DNA of 64,000 nt from Panulirus ornatus (GCF_036320965.1 NC_092230.1:49474594-49538593), one strand, 5' to 3'. Shown: positions 32,437 through 46,199, counted from the first letter of the stretch. Made by a program: numbers and translations. Notes: generated by a model from the letters alone, not told the origin.

Positions 32437-33050
32437 GTAACTGTATAAAGAGAAGCATCAGTGTACCACCTACAAAATACCACTAGTTTGGGGGAAACAG
32501 ATTTTGTTACATAGCTACACTGGCCACACAGACCCAAGCTCCAAGCCTGGTAGTTTGGCAGCAGAAGAGAAGAAGAGCAGAGTAAATGTTGTCTGTCTAG
32601 CCTGCACTCCCTCTGGTCTCCAGTACAGCGGGGAGGACATGGTTAGGCCCAACTGCGTCATGTTGTGGTCAGGTAAAGTATGATCATGTCGTGTCGTAGG
32701 AAGATACGATTGTCATGTACTAAGACGTACAGAGACAACGTATATTGGCAGAGTTGAACTAAGCTTACCGCTTGACCATGCAATTTAGGAAGAACATGTT
32801 CAGTATGAGAAAAAGAAACTATAACATAAATGAAAAGTTGATGAAATTGTACTGAAATTGTTAGCGTAAGAGTGAATACGATCAGAGGCTGACCAAAGAT
32901 CATGGCTGACCAAAGATCATCTATGAAGAGGAAAACAAAGTAACTGACATACTCATTCTCACAACCTATGAACGGACACATTCTAAGGCAGGTTTGGCAG
33001 TTCCTCCAATATCTGTAAATATTTTCCCTCGTCTCTTTTTTCCGTTTCAG

Positions 33051-33183
33051 TAATCTATATTTCAGTCCAGGTCCGGCCTGGGTGTGCACTTTTGTCCGTG
33101 ACTGACGCCTCCCAGCTGGAAAATAAAGTGTGGAGCAACACAAGAATTCTTTCTATCAAGCCATCGCGACGTAACAACCAGAT
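33051..33183 (+). CDS. Candidate exon with very strong acceptor, unknown product
   Basis: The acceptor tract CCCTCGTCTCTTTTTTCCGTTTCAG is among the strongest in the window. From it a frame reads IYISVQVRPGCALLSVTDAS and then QLENKVWSNTRILSIKPSRR before CAGAT followed by GTAAAC, which is either a donor or an in-frame stop (ATG TAA). Entry phase (two nucleotides) would fit after exon c, exit phase would not fit exon d, so if real it is a terminal exon or part of another isoform. AATAAA at 33122 lies inside it. Confidence 0.27.
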
Positions 33184-33351
33184 GTAAACCTACCCATCTG
33201 AATACTGAGGAAAATGGGAAAGTAACAGGAATGAAATCTGGTCAGAAAATACTTGTACAAACACATCAAGTGCAATGATATTTCCAGAGCTGCTCAAACT
33301 ATTGACTGCCATGGAGACTATGAGTGGCACCATTGGTGACGTGTATTTTCT

Positions 33352-33585
33352 TTCTTCTTTCATACTATTCGCCATTTCCCGCGATAGCGAGGTAGCGTTA
33401 AGAACAGAGGACTGGGCCTTTGAGGGAATATCCTCACCTGACCCCCTTCTCTGTTCCTTCTTTTGGAAGAAAAAAAAAATGAAAAACGAGAGGGGAGGAT
33501 TTCCAGCCCCCCGCTCCCTTCCCTTTTAGTCGCCTTCTACGACACGCAGGGAATACGTGGGAAGTATTCTTTCTCCCCTATCCCC

Positions 33586-33651
<66 letters not shown>
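33352..33651 (-). mobile_element. SINE-like repeat B with (TA)n
   Basis: Second copy of repeat B: CTATTCGCCATTTCCCGCGA through GAACAGAGGACTGGGCC to TATCCCCAGGG, then (TA)n at 33591-33651. Very similar to the copy at 25.87 kb. Confidence 0.78.
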
Positions 33652-33662
<11 letters not shown>

Positions 33663-34083
33663 GTAAAAGCGACTTTCCTTGCTGAGTAAGAGTGTAGCAA
33701 GATGGGAAGGTATGAAAGAAGCGATATTGATGAGCAAGGATCGAAGCCCAGCTCAGAGAAGCACTGCTTTAAGACGTAGGCAGTTACGGCGCGCGGCTCT
33801 GACCGTGTTACAGTAGGAGGAGGAGGAGGGTGCGCGCGCAGGGGACGTGATGAGGTGTGCATCATACGGTGATGAAGCAACAACACTGTGACTAAGAGGA
33901 CAAGTTGTATCCAGCGGAGACTTCCACAGGGAACGATCAGGTCAGGAAACACATGAGGATACTCTTAGGAAATATTTGTGGTCAACCATTAGAAAGTTTA
34001 AGCATTTGAAGGCGTCAACTCGGCAACGTTGCATTCTTTATAAACAAACACACCTGACTCTCATCATAACAGATCTATCTCAG

Positions 34084-34227
34084 AAGTAGACAAGTACGAC
34101 CGCCTCCGCTATGTGGGCAGCACAGATGGGGGCAGTCCAGGCAGTGAGGCAGTGCCAGTCCCCAAACTCTACGCAGTGAAGACCAGAGTCTGTCCCACGG
34201 TGCTACACTTGCTGGTGCCTGAGGCAG
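34084..34227 (+). CDS. Candidate coding exon 'd' of plus-strand gene, unknown product
   Basis: A 144-nt island between a good acceptor (CATAACAGATCTATCTCAG) and a donor (GGCAG followed by GTAGCC). Starting with two nucleotides and ending with one, it reads VDKYDRLRYVGSTDGGSPGS, EAVPVPKLYAVKTRVCP and TVLHLLVPEA without a stop, while the upstream intronic part of the frame is stop-limited. Phase fits exon c before it and the 36.2-kb island after it. The protein-like composition and length divisible by three support a real exon. No family recognised. Confidence 0.5.
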
Positions 34228-34621
34228 GTAGCCGGTCGTTGTACAACCCCCCCCCCCCCCTCATATCACAAACACAAACACTCACACAAACACAGACTAA
34301 AGTCATGACAATAATTACATACATCTTGCCGGTACAAGACAACCCCACCTGCCTGTACAGCTTGGTTCTTGTGAGGCTACATCCGTTCGCTGTGAACATA
34401 GCCACTTCGCCTTTATGGATCCCGTTCACTAACACCTGCACAGTCTAGTACTAACTAGTACTAGTAACAGATACAATACTACAAAAATATAACATTCCCG
34501 AATTACATTACACAAAATGCATATCAATGTCATCTCCAAGAGTAATGATTATGGAGCAATATCACTCGAAAAATTATGAAATCCTGCATGTCACCTAATC
34601 AAAAATCAGTGGAAAAATGCA

Positions 34622-34625
<4 letters not shown>

Positions 34626-34683
<58 letters not shown>
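34626..34683. repeat. (TA)n microsatellite
   Basis: About 29 TA units. Confidence 0.97.
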
Positions 34684-34687
<4 letters not shown>

Positions 34688-35058
34688 GATGAAAAAAGCA
34701 GTCATATTAAGTGACGTCACTGAATGCAAGTATAAAAATGCATACACAGAACCAAACCACTTGAAAAAATTAAGTTAACTGTTAATACATTCTGGCCATG
34801 AGACATGCATGCAATGGCCATGAGAGAGCGGCCATGCAGTGTGCCTGAGGCCCTGCACCTGTCGTGAGCACCAGGAACCTGTCATGAGCAGGAAGGTAAG
34901 TAAAGTGGCAGGCAGATGGGTTAGGTAAGGTAAGGGCAAGCAACCTTGCCCACCCACCAGGGGGCACTGACTGACCTGGTGTGCGGCGCCACTACTGCAC
35001 CAAGAGTCGCCTTCTCAGCAACCTCTCTCTTCCTACCAACATAAACAAACACAGTAAG

Positions 35059-35158
35059 ATCATCATCATCATCATCATCATCATCCTTACACCAACCTAT
35101 ACCCAAACATTATCTCAATCTTATCAAGAAAAACAATAACACTATCATCATCATCATC

Positions 35159-35236
<78 letters not shown>

Positions 35237-35252
35237 TAAAATAATAATAATG

Positions 35253-35291
<39 letters not shown>

Positions 35292-35294
35292 TAA

Positions 35295-35329
<35 letters not shown>

Positions 35330-35377
35330 TAATAATGATAATAATAATAATAATAATAATAATAATATAAAATAATA

Positions 35378-35432
<55 letters not shown>

Positions 35433-35480
35433 TAATAATGATAATAAAATAAATAATAATAATAATAATAATCAATAATA
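35059..35480. repeat. (ATC)n and (AAT)n microsatellites
   Basis: (ATC)n at 35059-35084, a second short ATC run at 35142-35158, then (AAT)n with ATG/ATA interruptions to 35480, giving Ile/Tyr/Leu artefact frames. Confidence 0.95.
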
Positions 35481-36245
35481 AACAACTAACATCTGGCATT
35501 ATTTACATCATTATCAGTTGTTGATACTGCCATATTAACGTGTCACCTTCATTAATCATGACAATCAATTTCGTTCGTCCATATAACCAGGCATTTCCCT
35601 GTACAGCCCATTGCTCCTGTCCCTCCCTCCACCGTGACTATTATGTACCGAAGATAAAGTTTTCAATAATGGTATACAACTCACCATATCCTTCACCTCA
35701 GAGTCAATATAGACACATTAAACAATCACTACAGCATGTTGAAGGATCATCACCACCTACATCAATACAAGTGGTCAACTGTGTTAACACTAGACGACCA
35801 GCCACGATGGTAGCTACAGCCACACCTCCCTCCCCACCTTACAAAACTACCATTTCCAACTCTCGCTGCATGACTTGCTTCTCAACACCAGACTACCATC
35901 ATTCTGACATCACAAGATTAAAACGTTACTGCCACAATATCACGAAACGTCTCTACGTGGCAACAAACTCACGTGTAGCACATGTAATCATATGTAAGTG
36001 TGTTATATAGTCATGTGTGAGGAGCTGTTATGTTGTCTCCAGGAGTCACACACACACACACGACACGTCTAGCAAACGTCAGTGTTGGGTCATTGTATGA
36101 TCTATCTAACATCTGCTCACTAGGCTTTCCTCCGGATGGAACTAGTTAACTGATAATCAATCACTTTAGTTGAAATAATTACAAGACACAAGAAGCTACT
36201 TTTAACAAGCTAGTTAAGACTTGAATTGTCTGATTTCATGTTTAG
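35481..36245. other. Unique DNA with a 156-codon open frame of doubtful status
   Basis: The plus frame 35540-36010 is free of simple repeats but has no codon bias, and frames of this length are expected by chance in 64 kb. It does end at a perfect-looking donor (TAT followed by GTAAGT, 35993/35994). (CA)n lies at 36049-36062. Confidence 0.3.
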
Positions 36246-36331
36246 TAATGGAGGCACAGCTCGTGGTGAAGCATTTCCCCTGCAATGAGGCGCGTTACGT
36301 CTTCCCAAAAGGATGGTTAACTAGGGAATGA
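36246..36331 (+). CDS. Candidate terminal exon 'e' of plus-strand gene, unknown product
   Basis: After a good acceptor (TTGTCTGATTTCATGTTTAG) the frame reads MEAQLVVKHFPCNEARYVFP and then KGWLTRE and TGA. The first 20 codons are mostly G/C-ending, in sharp contrast to the AT-rich surroundings. The two-nucleotide entry fits exon d (G+TA, Val). If terminal, no convincing AATAAA follows within 500 bp, which weakens the case. Confidence 0.33.
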
Positions 36332-36719
36332 GTTAACAGTTAGGATGGGTGAAAGCAATACTTATACAACACGATGAATATCTTGCTTCAACTCCACGAC
36401 TTACATTATTGGTGCCTCTTTACTCACATTAGAATGTGTAGGTTATTCACTACTGAATCATGTATACACCTAACTTCTTGTACCACACTCGTCTGTGTGA
36501 AGATCTGAAATCTTCCTCATCAAAAACAGCCACAAAGGCACCCAGTGATCAGGTCAGGTTTGAATTCTTCTTATACACAAAATAATACAAAAAAAACAAG
36601 CGGCTACACTATGAAGAACAACGATTCCTTACAAACAATTAGTTTAAGAGGAAAATGTATTACTTATTACTAGATAGCTTAGGTGAACCTTGGCTAGGAA
36701 CATTGTTGTTTACAACTAA

Positions 36720-36850
36720 CAACATTAAGAGAAACACACACTGGTTAACATTAACATTCACCGGTTAACAGCCACAGTTTAAGATTAACCACAAGCTAAC
36801 ATTAACAACCAAAGGTTAACATTAACAACCACAGGTTAACATTAACTCCC
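36720..36850. repeat. Degenerate ~24-bp repeat with GTTAACATTAAC
   Basis: GGTTAACATTAACAACCACA-type units, 3-5 diverged copies, each with a GTTAACATTAAC dyad. Confidence 0.75.
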
Positions 36851-36969
36851 GTATTAAAGTATTGGAATATTCGTTTAACGACTTTCTATACACGTCAACT
36901 GTACTTAGATCAGCGTTATATACACAAACTGCTAACCATTACTTTTTACACCCCTCCCTCAAAGAAATC

Positions 36970-36972
<3 letters not shown>

Positions 36973-37035
<63 letters not shown>
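36973..37035. repeat. (TA)n microsatellite
   Basis: About 31 TA units flanking repeat B. Confidence 0.97.
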
Positions 37036-37038
<3 letters not shown>

Positions 37039-37262
37039 TGGGGAAAGGGAGAAAGAATACTTTCCACGTATTCCCTGCGTGTCGTAGAAGGCGACTGAAA
37101 GGAGAGGGAGCGGGGGGCTGGAAATCCTTCCCTCTCGATTTCTTTATTTTTCCAAAAGAAGGGACAGAGAAGGGGGCTAAGAGAGGATATTCCTTCTAAG
37201 GCTCAGTTCTCTGTTCTTAGCGCTGCTTCGCTGACGCGGGAAATGGCGAATATATATGAGAA
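37036..37262 (+). mobile_element. SINE-like repeat B (opposite orientation, diverged)
   Basis: The 5' side CCTGGGGAAAGGGAGAAAGA, then GGAAATCC, CTCAGTTCTCTGTTCTTAGC, and the LINE-like 3' end GCTTCGCTGACGCGGGAAAT. More diverged than the copies at 25.9 and 33.4 kb. (TA)n flanks it on both sides. Confidence 0.75.
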
Positions 37263-37279
37263 AAAATTATTATTATTAT

Positions 37280-37285
<6 letters not shown>

Positions 37286-37361
<76 letters not shown>

Positions 37362-37376
37362 TATATTATATATATA
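37286..37376. repeat. (TA)n microsatellite
   Basis: TA array with one TGTA interruption, between repeat B and a Penelope-like fragment. Confidence 0.95.
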
Positions 37377-37380
37377 TTGC

Positions 37381-37566
37381 AAGAAGTCACAGTATAGAAC
37401 TAAAACCACGAGGACAATGAAACACGATAAAATCCCAAGTGCACTTTCGTGTATTGATCTCATCGTCAGGGGAGATACAAGAATTATACAGAAGACGTAG
37501 AATAGTCAGTTGATGTACAAGTTAGAGACACAGTTAAGACGTTTTGGTAAACAAGCGTTACCGGGT
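37381..37566 (-). mobile_element. Penelope-like element fragment (terminal region)
   Basis: Minus-strand homologue of 12025-12198, with the same order of GTTTACC, CTGACGA core, CACGAAAG, GCACTTGGGA and GTTTCATT. Its 3' end abuts (TA)n, as in the other copy. Confidence 0.5.
37433..37473 (-). ncRNA. Hammerhead-ribozyme-like motif
   Basis: Minus-strand core CTGACGA (37469-37463) and GAAA (37448-37445), helix I TCCC/GGGA paired at four of four positions, minimal helix III AG/CT with loop TGCA, and T as the cleavage-position base. Helix II is weak (G-C, A/A mismatch, G-C). Conserved spacing with the copy at 12.1 kb supports homology and a once-functional fold. Confidence 0.42.
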
Positions 37567-38400
37567 GGTGGAGTTCGGGTCTGGCATCTTGCATGTCATA
37601 CAATTTTCATTTATGTGGACAAGAAGGGGAACTGTTTACCAATTCTGCCCAGGACAGAGTCATCTAGTTTGTATAGACCTTCACTAACATCAGTGATATT
37701 TCTCGTGGTAAAGATTTACAGTCAATAACTGAATTAGCGTTACTCCATTCAATACAATGGTAATAATCTTTAACATTATGAAACAAAGCCTTTGATTCTT
37801 GTCCTGTTCTCATACCTGTATTGCTTAAGTCTACCATAACGTAAGTTAGAGTTAAGCAACATACGTTAACATGCACACACGTACACCGTCTGGTCCAGAC
37901 TAGACGTGATGTTCCACATACTCAGACCAGCAGCTGTCCTCTCACGTTAACGTTACCTTGGAATAAATGGTTTCATTTCCCGGGGGAAACAACATGTCTA
38001 CGGATATGGCTACCCGTATTTCAATAGCTATATTACCGCGTCCTTCAGGAACATGACCCAGACAGCAGTGTGTGTATAATAACCATCACGATCAGAGGCA
38101 CATGTTACCACAAGTTAACAACTGATGTTATGTTTCCCTGGCCAGCTTAACCCCCGCCCGAGCAGCAGCAAGGTGTCAGTCAGGTCTGGGACCAGCCCAC
38201 ACTGATCATGACAGCTTCCAACCCTCCTCCTCACCACACAAACATCAATTATACTTAATTACCTGCTTGCTTGTACGTGGGCGAGGAGGGGGGGGGGGGG
38301 GTAGTGGTGTACTCTAAGGATGTCACGTCACCTGAAATTTCTTTTCTGTCGTAAAACTTATCAAACTTATGTATCCTGTCCACATACACATATGTATGCT
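37567..38400. other. Unique DNA, poly-G at 38288-38301
   Basis: No supported gene. A G homopolymer run (about 13 G) lies at 38288-38301. Confidence 0.5.
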
Positions 38401-38404
38401 GTTC

Positions 38405-38915
38405 ACCTTGGATGACTCTAACTCCACCTTGGATGATTCTAACATTCCTTTATCCCTTGATGCTCCTCTTACTAATCCTATGCCTCTCCCTTAATCTCCT
38501 TTCGAACTATCCAAAAAGCACTTCTCTGTCTGGACACAAGCAAGGCTTATGGTCCTGGTGGCATCCATCCCCGTGTGCTGCAGAAGTTTGCCTCTGAACT
38601 TGCTCCTGTGCTTGCCCGTCTGTTCTGTTTCTGTTTAAAAACCATAACTTTACCGTCTTCTTGGAAGCATGCGTTGGTATATCCCATCCCTGAGAAGGGT
38701 GATCGTTCTGACCCCTCTAACTATCGTCCTGTTGCTTTGACATGTGCCATTTCCCAAGTGTTTGACTCCCTCCTCAACTGCCATATCCTCAGACATGGTG
38801 AATCTCACGTGAGTCTTCTCTGTGATCACCAGTGTGGATGGCTTCCGTACAGCCAGATCCACTGGTGATGATCTTGCTTATCTGAGTAACGTCTGGTCAT
38901 CTACGCTAGAACCAC
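38405..38915 (+). mobile_element. CR1/Jockey-type LINE reverse-transcriptase fragment
   Basis: Frames in order read TSKAYGPGGIHPRVLQKF, ASELAPVLARLF, PSSWKHA and PIPEKGDRSDPSNYRPVAL, then HQCGWLP and STGDDLAYLSNVW after a frameshift. These are the N-terminal fingers motifs of a Jockey/CR1-type RT. The fragment stops before the catalytic FADD/YADD region and is frameshifted. It is a different family from the LINEs at 2.6-5.3 kb and 49-59 kb. Confidence 0.85.
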
Positions 38916-39009
38916 AACGTCATCATCAACGACACTCAACTTTCCCTCCAGCGACCATGATAAAACCTTCCCAACATGTCTACTGAGTCATCACTGTGTA
39001 ACCATCTCA

Positions 39010-39013
<4 letters not shown>

Positions 39014-39081
<68 letters not shown>
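39014..39081. repeat. (TA)n microsatellite
   Basis: About 34 TA units. Confidence 0.97.
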
Positions 39082-41158
<2,077 letters not shown>

Positions 41159-41570
41159 CAAAAAATGTACACACATATCTTTACCTTTATTCCGTCAGTA
41201 AATAACCTATGATAACCGTGTTTGCCCAAAACACAGTGATTCCACAAGCAAAGTTTTCGGTATTTATGTTTTCTGGTAATTTCACGTGACACTTCATCAC
41301 CTTAACGTAAAACCTCAACAATTTCATAACAAAGTTCTTTACGATATATTCAGACACTTTTATGTGATACAACGGTTAAATGACATGTACTAAACAAAGA
41401 TATGTATGTAGGTCAGAATCTAATACTAGATATCTATTCAATGTTTCATGCTATACAGGAATATATATTTTCTTTTTCAGAACTACCAAACAACTTAGAA
41501 GTCAGTTGTAACTGGGTTGTTAAAACCGTCGGGTCCCAGCAGGGAGAGAAGCCCGAACCTGCCGCCACTT

Positions 41571-41975
41571 GATCAAGCAGTGTGAGGACGCGGGTGTGGG
41601 AGGAAGCAGTGTGAGGACGCGGGTGTGGGAGGAAGCAGTGTGAGGACGCGGGTGTGGGAGGAAGCAGTGTGAGGACGCGGGTGTGGGAGGAAGCAGTGTG
41701 AGGACGCGGGTGTGGGAGGAAGCAGTGTGAGGACGCAGGTGTGGGAGGAAGCAGTGTGAGGACGCAGGTGTGGGAGGAAGCAGTGTGAGGACGCGGGTGT
41801 GGGCGGAAGCAGTGTGAGGACGCAGGTGTGGGAGGAAGCAGTGTGAGGACGCAGGTGTGGGAGGAAGCAGTGTGAGGACGCGGGTGTGGGAGGAAGCAGT
41901 GTGAGGACGCGGGTGTGGGAGGAAGCAGTGTGAGGACGCAGGTGTGGGAGGAAGCAGTGTGAGGACGCGGGTGGA
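41571..41975. repeat. 29-bp minisatellite, 14 copies
   Basis: Units of GCAGTGTGAGGACGCGGGTG plus TGGGAGGAA, with CGGG/CAGG variants and one GGCGGAA. Confidence 0.96.
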
Positions 41976-41979
41976 GGAG

Positions 41980-42600
41980 GAAGGTATAGTACTGTTTATA
42001 GTGTATCCCACGTATATGCAAAGTACATACCTATGTTTATTGGGTTAGTTGGTTATTCTATACTTGAAGCAAACGACACCTTGGTTCATTAAGGCTGTCA
42101 ACGTACGGTTATACCACCAATCGAAAAACAATGAACAATCTAAGACCATACGCGTTCTAACTACACACACGCACCTTAACCGTAGCACATGACAATTTGG
42201 AAGTACACTAGTGAATACTAGGCTCCGGACGTGCGATGACGTGTGAAGGGTAGGACTGGAACAGTTATCATAGAACTATCTAGACATATATTTGAAAGAT
42301 CTTATGCAAACTCTGATTAATACTGAGCATATAATTGAAAACAGAGTCACATAATGGGGAGAAGTAAAAAAAGAAATCTTGTCAGAGGTGACGAAAGAAA
42401 AAGTTTTGTTTTTTGAACTTCTCTATGACAGAAAAATAAATCTTGAACGAAAAACTTATAATTTAAACATAAACAAGTGTATATGTTTTGTATAATTGAC
42501 ACAAACAAGTGTATATGTTTTGTACATTTACTAACTTGGGGAAATTATTAGTATCGGGATATGGTAAATTTGTACCGTAAATATAACTAATATAAAGCTA
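41980..42600. other. AT-rich unique DNA
   Basis: No gene signal. An imperfect duplication of ACAAGTGTATATGTTTTGTA occurs at about 42.47 and 42.51 kb. Confidence 0.5.
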
Positions 42601-42606
42601 TAACAC

Positions 42607-43556
42607 AGTGGCAAGGAAATGATGAGGTTCTGTGAGCTCTGAAGAATGTGTGGAAAGAGATATTTATCTGAGGGTAAAAAAAAAAAAAGGTGTTTGATTG
42701 TATAGCAATCTCAACAACATTACAGGGATGCGAGGCATGGCATCAAGCCGTGCGGAGAACGGTGCATGGGTTGCAAATATTAGAGGATTTTATTTTTTGT
42801 TAGATGAGACGGCACGGGCAACTGAGACCCTAATCAATACCGTCTCATTAAAACTATATGCATTTATACACCCTTGCCTGAACCAGATACCCAGGTTATA
42901 GACCAACCCCTAGAGGTGGATGAACACCTGGGTTGACTGCGGACCAACTGTCGCAACCAAGATTCGAACTTATGCATTCGAGCCTGGACAGCCCCCGTGA
43001 ATGTCACACTCAGGAACGTTAACGGCTACACCACGGAGATCTATGTCGATCGAATATGTAATCTAATGTAGGAGAGGTGTGGTAATAGAGAAAATAAAAT
43101 GTGGCTGAGAGAGCAGAAGAGGGTGTGTAGAAATGATCTGGACATACAAAAGGAATGGCTGAGGTAAATATGACAAAGAGAATATACATGTAAAGGCATA
43201 TATTTATTGGAAGTGAAGGGAAATAAGAACGGGGAGAGCAAATTAGACATGGAAGGATGGAGTGAAAAGATCTTGAGCGATCGGGGCCCGACGATGTAGG
43301 AGTGTGAAAGGTATGCACATCAAATGAATTGGAACGATGTGATATACAGGGGGAGATGTGCCGTCAATGGACTGTACCAGGGCATGTGAAGCGTCCGGGG
43401 TAAACCATGGAAAGGTCTGTGATGCCTGGATGTGGATAGGGAGCTGTGGTTTCGGTGCATTACACATGACAGCTAGAGACTGAGTGTGAGCGGATGCGGT
43501 CTTTCTTCGTCTGTTCCTGGCGCTACCTCGCTAACGCGGAAACTGGCAAACACATA

Positions 43557-43557
<1 letters not shown>
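42607..43557 (+). mobile_element. Old LINE family A copy interrupted by a SINE
   Basis: Diverged ORF pieces GALKNVWK (42.63 kb) and GCGAGGCATGG (the GCEAWA codons) run to about 42790. The ORF resumes at about 43050 (GTCGATCGAATATGTAATCT) and continues through the GERCANRVNW-like end to a long-type 3' tail ending at CGCTACCTCGCTAACGCGG, followed by (TA)n. The intervening 250 bp is a separate SINE. Many stops and indels. Confidence 0.78.
42796..43042 (-). mobile_element. tRNA-derived SINE
   Basis: On the minus strand the element starts TCCGTGGTGTAGCCGTTAAC, a tRNA-like 5' end with A-box (plus coordinates 43017-43033). It has a B-box AGTTCGAATC (42961-42970) at tRNA-like spacing and then an unrelated body (GGTCCGCAGTCAACCCAGGT...) ending near GAGACGG. 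It sits inside a LINE ORF, so it is younger than that LINE copy. The parent tRNA was not determined. Confidence 0.75.

Positions 43558-43622
<65 letters not shown>
43558..43622. repeat. (TA)n microsatellite at LINE 3' end
   Basis: About 32 TA units after the LINE tail. Confidence 0.97.
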
Positions 43623-43627
<5 letters not shown>

Positions 43628-43912
43628 TAAACTAAAATACAAGATCGAACGACAGCCCGTCGCCAAGACTACCAGCACACAAGGGAAGGGAACAACCCGT
43701 CTACTAGCCCTCACACTATATAGGTTTACGAGAAGCTACGTACTATATCAGTGGCAATGATTAATTCTGAATTCTACGCCTATTTACGCAGATAATACTA
43801 TTCTTGACCTGTATATCTGTTTCAATATTCCTGTTTTGAAGTTTTCACACTTGTCTTGGGGGTTCTCACATCACACCTCTGGCCACCTATCCTCCTCGTG
43901 AGGTTTATTCCA

Positions 43913-44030
43913 AAGAGGTTTCCCCTCCACCTGGTGTCACCTTTCTTACACTAAGTATTACCAGGTCAACCAAGAGGTTTCCCCTCCACCTGGTGTCACC
44001 TTTCTTACACTAAGTATTACCAGGTCAACC
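43913..44030. repeat. 59-bp tandem duplication
   Basis: Two perfect copies of a unit beginning AAGAGGTTTCCCCTCCACCT and ending ACCAGGTCAACC. Confidence 0.95.
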
Positions 44031-44623
44031 AAGCGAGGAAATCATCTCTTAAGAACCAACCGGTCACCTTTAAGCTGGCCAGTACAACGGCAGGACTTTC
44101 ACATACTCACCGTCAGGCTGTTGTCTGCTAATTCTGCTTCTATTCATAAACTCACTTGACCATTCTCGCTGAATATCTACAAGTATGTAACAATCTATAT
44201 CATACATAATGTAATACAGCAATGAGCTGTTAGCAGACAAGCGATATTAAGCCGACTAATTTATTTTACAGTGTCTAGGCTTCCTTACGCCACCCTGGAT
44301 TACAGTGAGGAAGGATAAGGTTGGTAGCCTGAGGGAAGAACCCTTGACTGGAGGTTTGGTAAACTGATGCTGACTAATTCAATCTAACACTTTGACTTCC
44401 CTTCAAAATGGCGACAAGTATGTGTGGTCTGGGACCCCGCTAGTCCGGGTGGGATTAGAATTGATCTTTTGGCTCATCATAAATGGTGTCTATATGACTT
44501 GTAATTATAGCTAAAACTTAGCTTCTATATATAAGAAACGTCGACAAAGCCAGAAGCAAAGTGGATTCAAAGAGAATAAAGTCGTCTGCACAACTCTACA
44601 ATATAGTCTGAGGAATAATCACC

Positions 44624-44625
<2 letters not shown>

Positions 44626-44710
<85 letters not shown>

Positions 44711-44768
44711 GATAGATAGATAGATAACCACGAGAAAAGTGAAACAAGCTAAGTGGACTTCATCCATA
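44626..44768. repeat. (TA)n, (GATA)n and possible Penelope-like remnant
   Basis: (TA)n 44626-44700, short (GATA)n, then about 45 bp (CACGAGAAAAGTGAAACAAG) that weakly resembles the 3' end of the Penelope-like fragments. The hammerhead core is absent. Confidence 0.5.
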
Positions 44769-45491
44769 GTTCAACATGTAAAGACCGATTCACTATTACA
44801 ACTCTCCATTCTTAAATCAACTGGTAATCTGTTCCACTACCAGTATCCCGTGTTGTGCTACTGGTATACTCCGTGTGAAAATTAATAACACCACCCTAGA
44901 AAAACACAATTCTTTATCTGCAAGCTTACTTCCCTGTCATGTTCCCGCTACCTGCCCCGGGTAAGAGATCCCTCCTAAGCAGACTGCTGTATATGGTAAA
45001 TGAGGTTTGTGTCGGTTATCAACTGACACTGGCAAACCTGCATGGCTAGGTAGCCTATCTGTAAATGGAATACATAAAATAAGCATAACTTTATTTGCAA
45101 ACTGAGATAAGGTAAAAAAAAATCAAATTTTCGTTCCAAATGTACGAGAGGCACCAGTGTGCTAAGAATAACGCTGTCATATATACGGCCACAATTTCTT
45201 TATATAGTCATTCATTTACAAAAAAAAAAAAAAAAAACTTTATGTCATGATAACTGTCTATCAAACATCCTTATGGTGCAAATCTAGAAATTCTATCATT
45301 TCACAATCTTGAGGTACAGCGCCTGCAACAAAATTTGTTCCTAATATGCACATTTTAGCGTTTCTGAGGTCTAAAATCTAAGCAGGGATACTTATCGTAT
45401 ATGTCTAAAATGTGCGCGAAATAGTGTAACAAACCAACATAGGCAGGGGAAAAAGCTGGCCCCTATAAACTGCGTAGTGGTGGGACAAAAT

Positions 45492-45764
45492 AATATATAT
45501 ATATATATATATATATATTATCCCTGGGGATAGGGGAGAAAGAATACTTCCCACGTATTCCCTGCGTGTCGTAGAAGGCGACTAAAAGGGGAGGGAGCGG
45601 GGGGCTGGAAATCCTCCCCTCTCACTTTTTTTTTTTTTAATTTTCCAAAAGAGGGAACAGAGAAGGGGCCCAGGTGAGGATATACCCTCAAGGGCCCAGT
45701 CCTCTGTTCTCAACGCTACCTCGCTAATGCGGGAAATGGCGAATAGTATGAAAGAAAGAAAGAA

Positions 45765-45832
<68 letters not shown>
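45492..45832 (+). mobile_element. SINE-like repeat B flanked by (TA)n
   Basis: (TA)n 45492-45519, then CCCTGGGGATAGGGGAGAAA through GGAAATCCTCCCCTCTC, CCCAGTCCTCTGTTCTCAAC and the LINE-like end CGCTACCTCGCTAATGCGGG, then (GAAA)n and (TA)n 45767-45832. The best-preserved copy in this orientation. Confidence 0.8.
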
Positions 45833-45836
<4 letters not shown>

Positions 45837-46199
45837 CATATATCATTCGTGAGTTTATCCATCTGTTTACAAGTACTTCCGTTCTTTCACTACTTGTCTG
45901 AAAAAAAACGTAACCACTATGTGGCTACAACAATACTTTAAAGGGTATAGATCACTGTTACAGGCCCAAACACATCACAGCGGAGCAATGTAACACCTGG
46001 CAACCACCTCCGTCAGCAGGTTAATTGCTTCCCTCCCCACAATAACAATTAACCATGGCTTCAGGCATCAGGGTCCCATATAAAATGATAAATAATACGT
46101 GCTCTGATTTACGAGTCTGATACCTTTAACGAGATAGTCTTCCTTACGTTAAATACAAAACCAAAACTGCTAAGGTTTAGATATATTGTCAACTGAGGA

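Noticed and set aside
32658..33143. 161-codon minus-strand frame without simple repeats
   Set aside because: No codon bias or initiation context, and a few frames of this length are expected by chance in 64 kb; it also overlaps a better plus-strand exon candidate.
34958..35056. C1q-like exon suggested by TTAPRVAFSATSLFLP after CTTGCCCACCCACCAG
   Set aside because: All three frames from that acceptor hit a stop before the donor at 35052; the similarity is only a dozen residues.
35540..36010. 156-codon plus-strand frame
   Set aside because: Same argument: chance length, no bias. Kept only as a note because a strong donor lies near its end.
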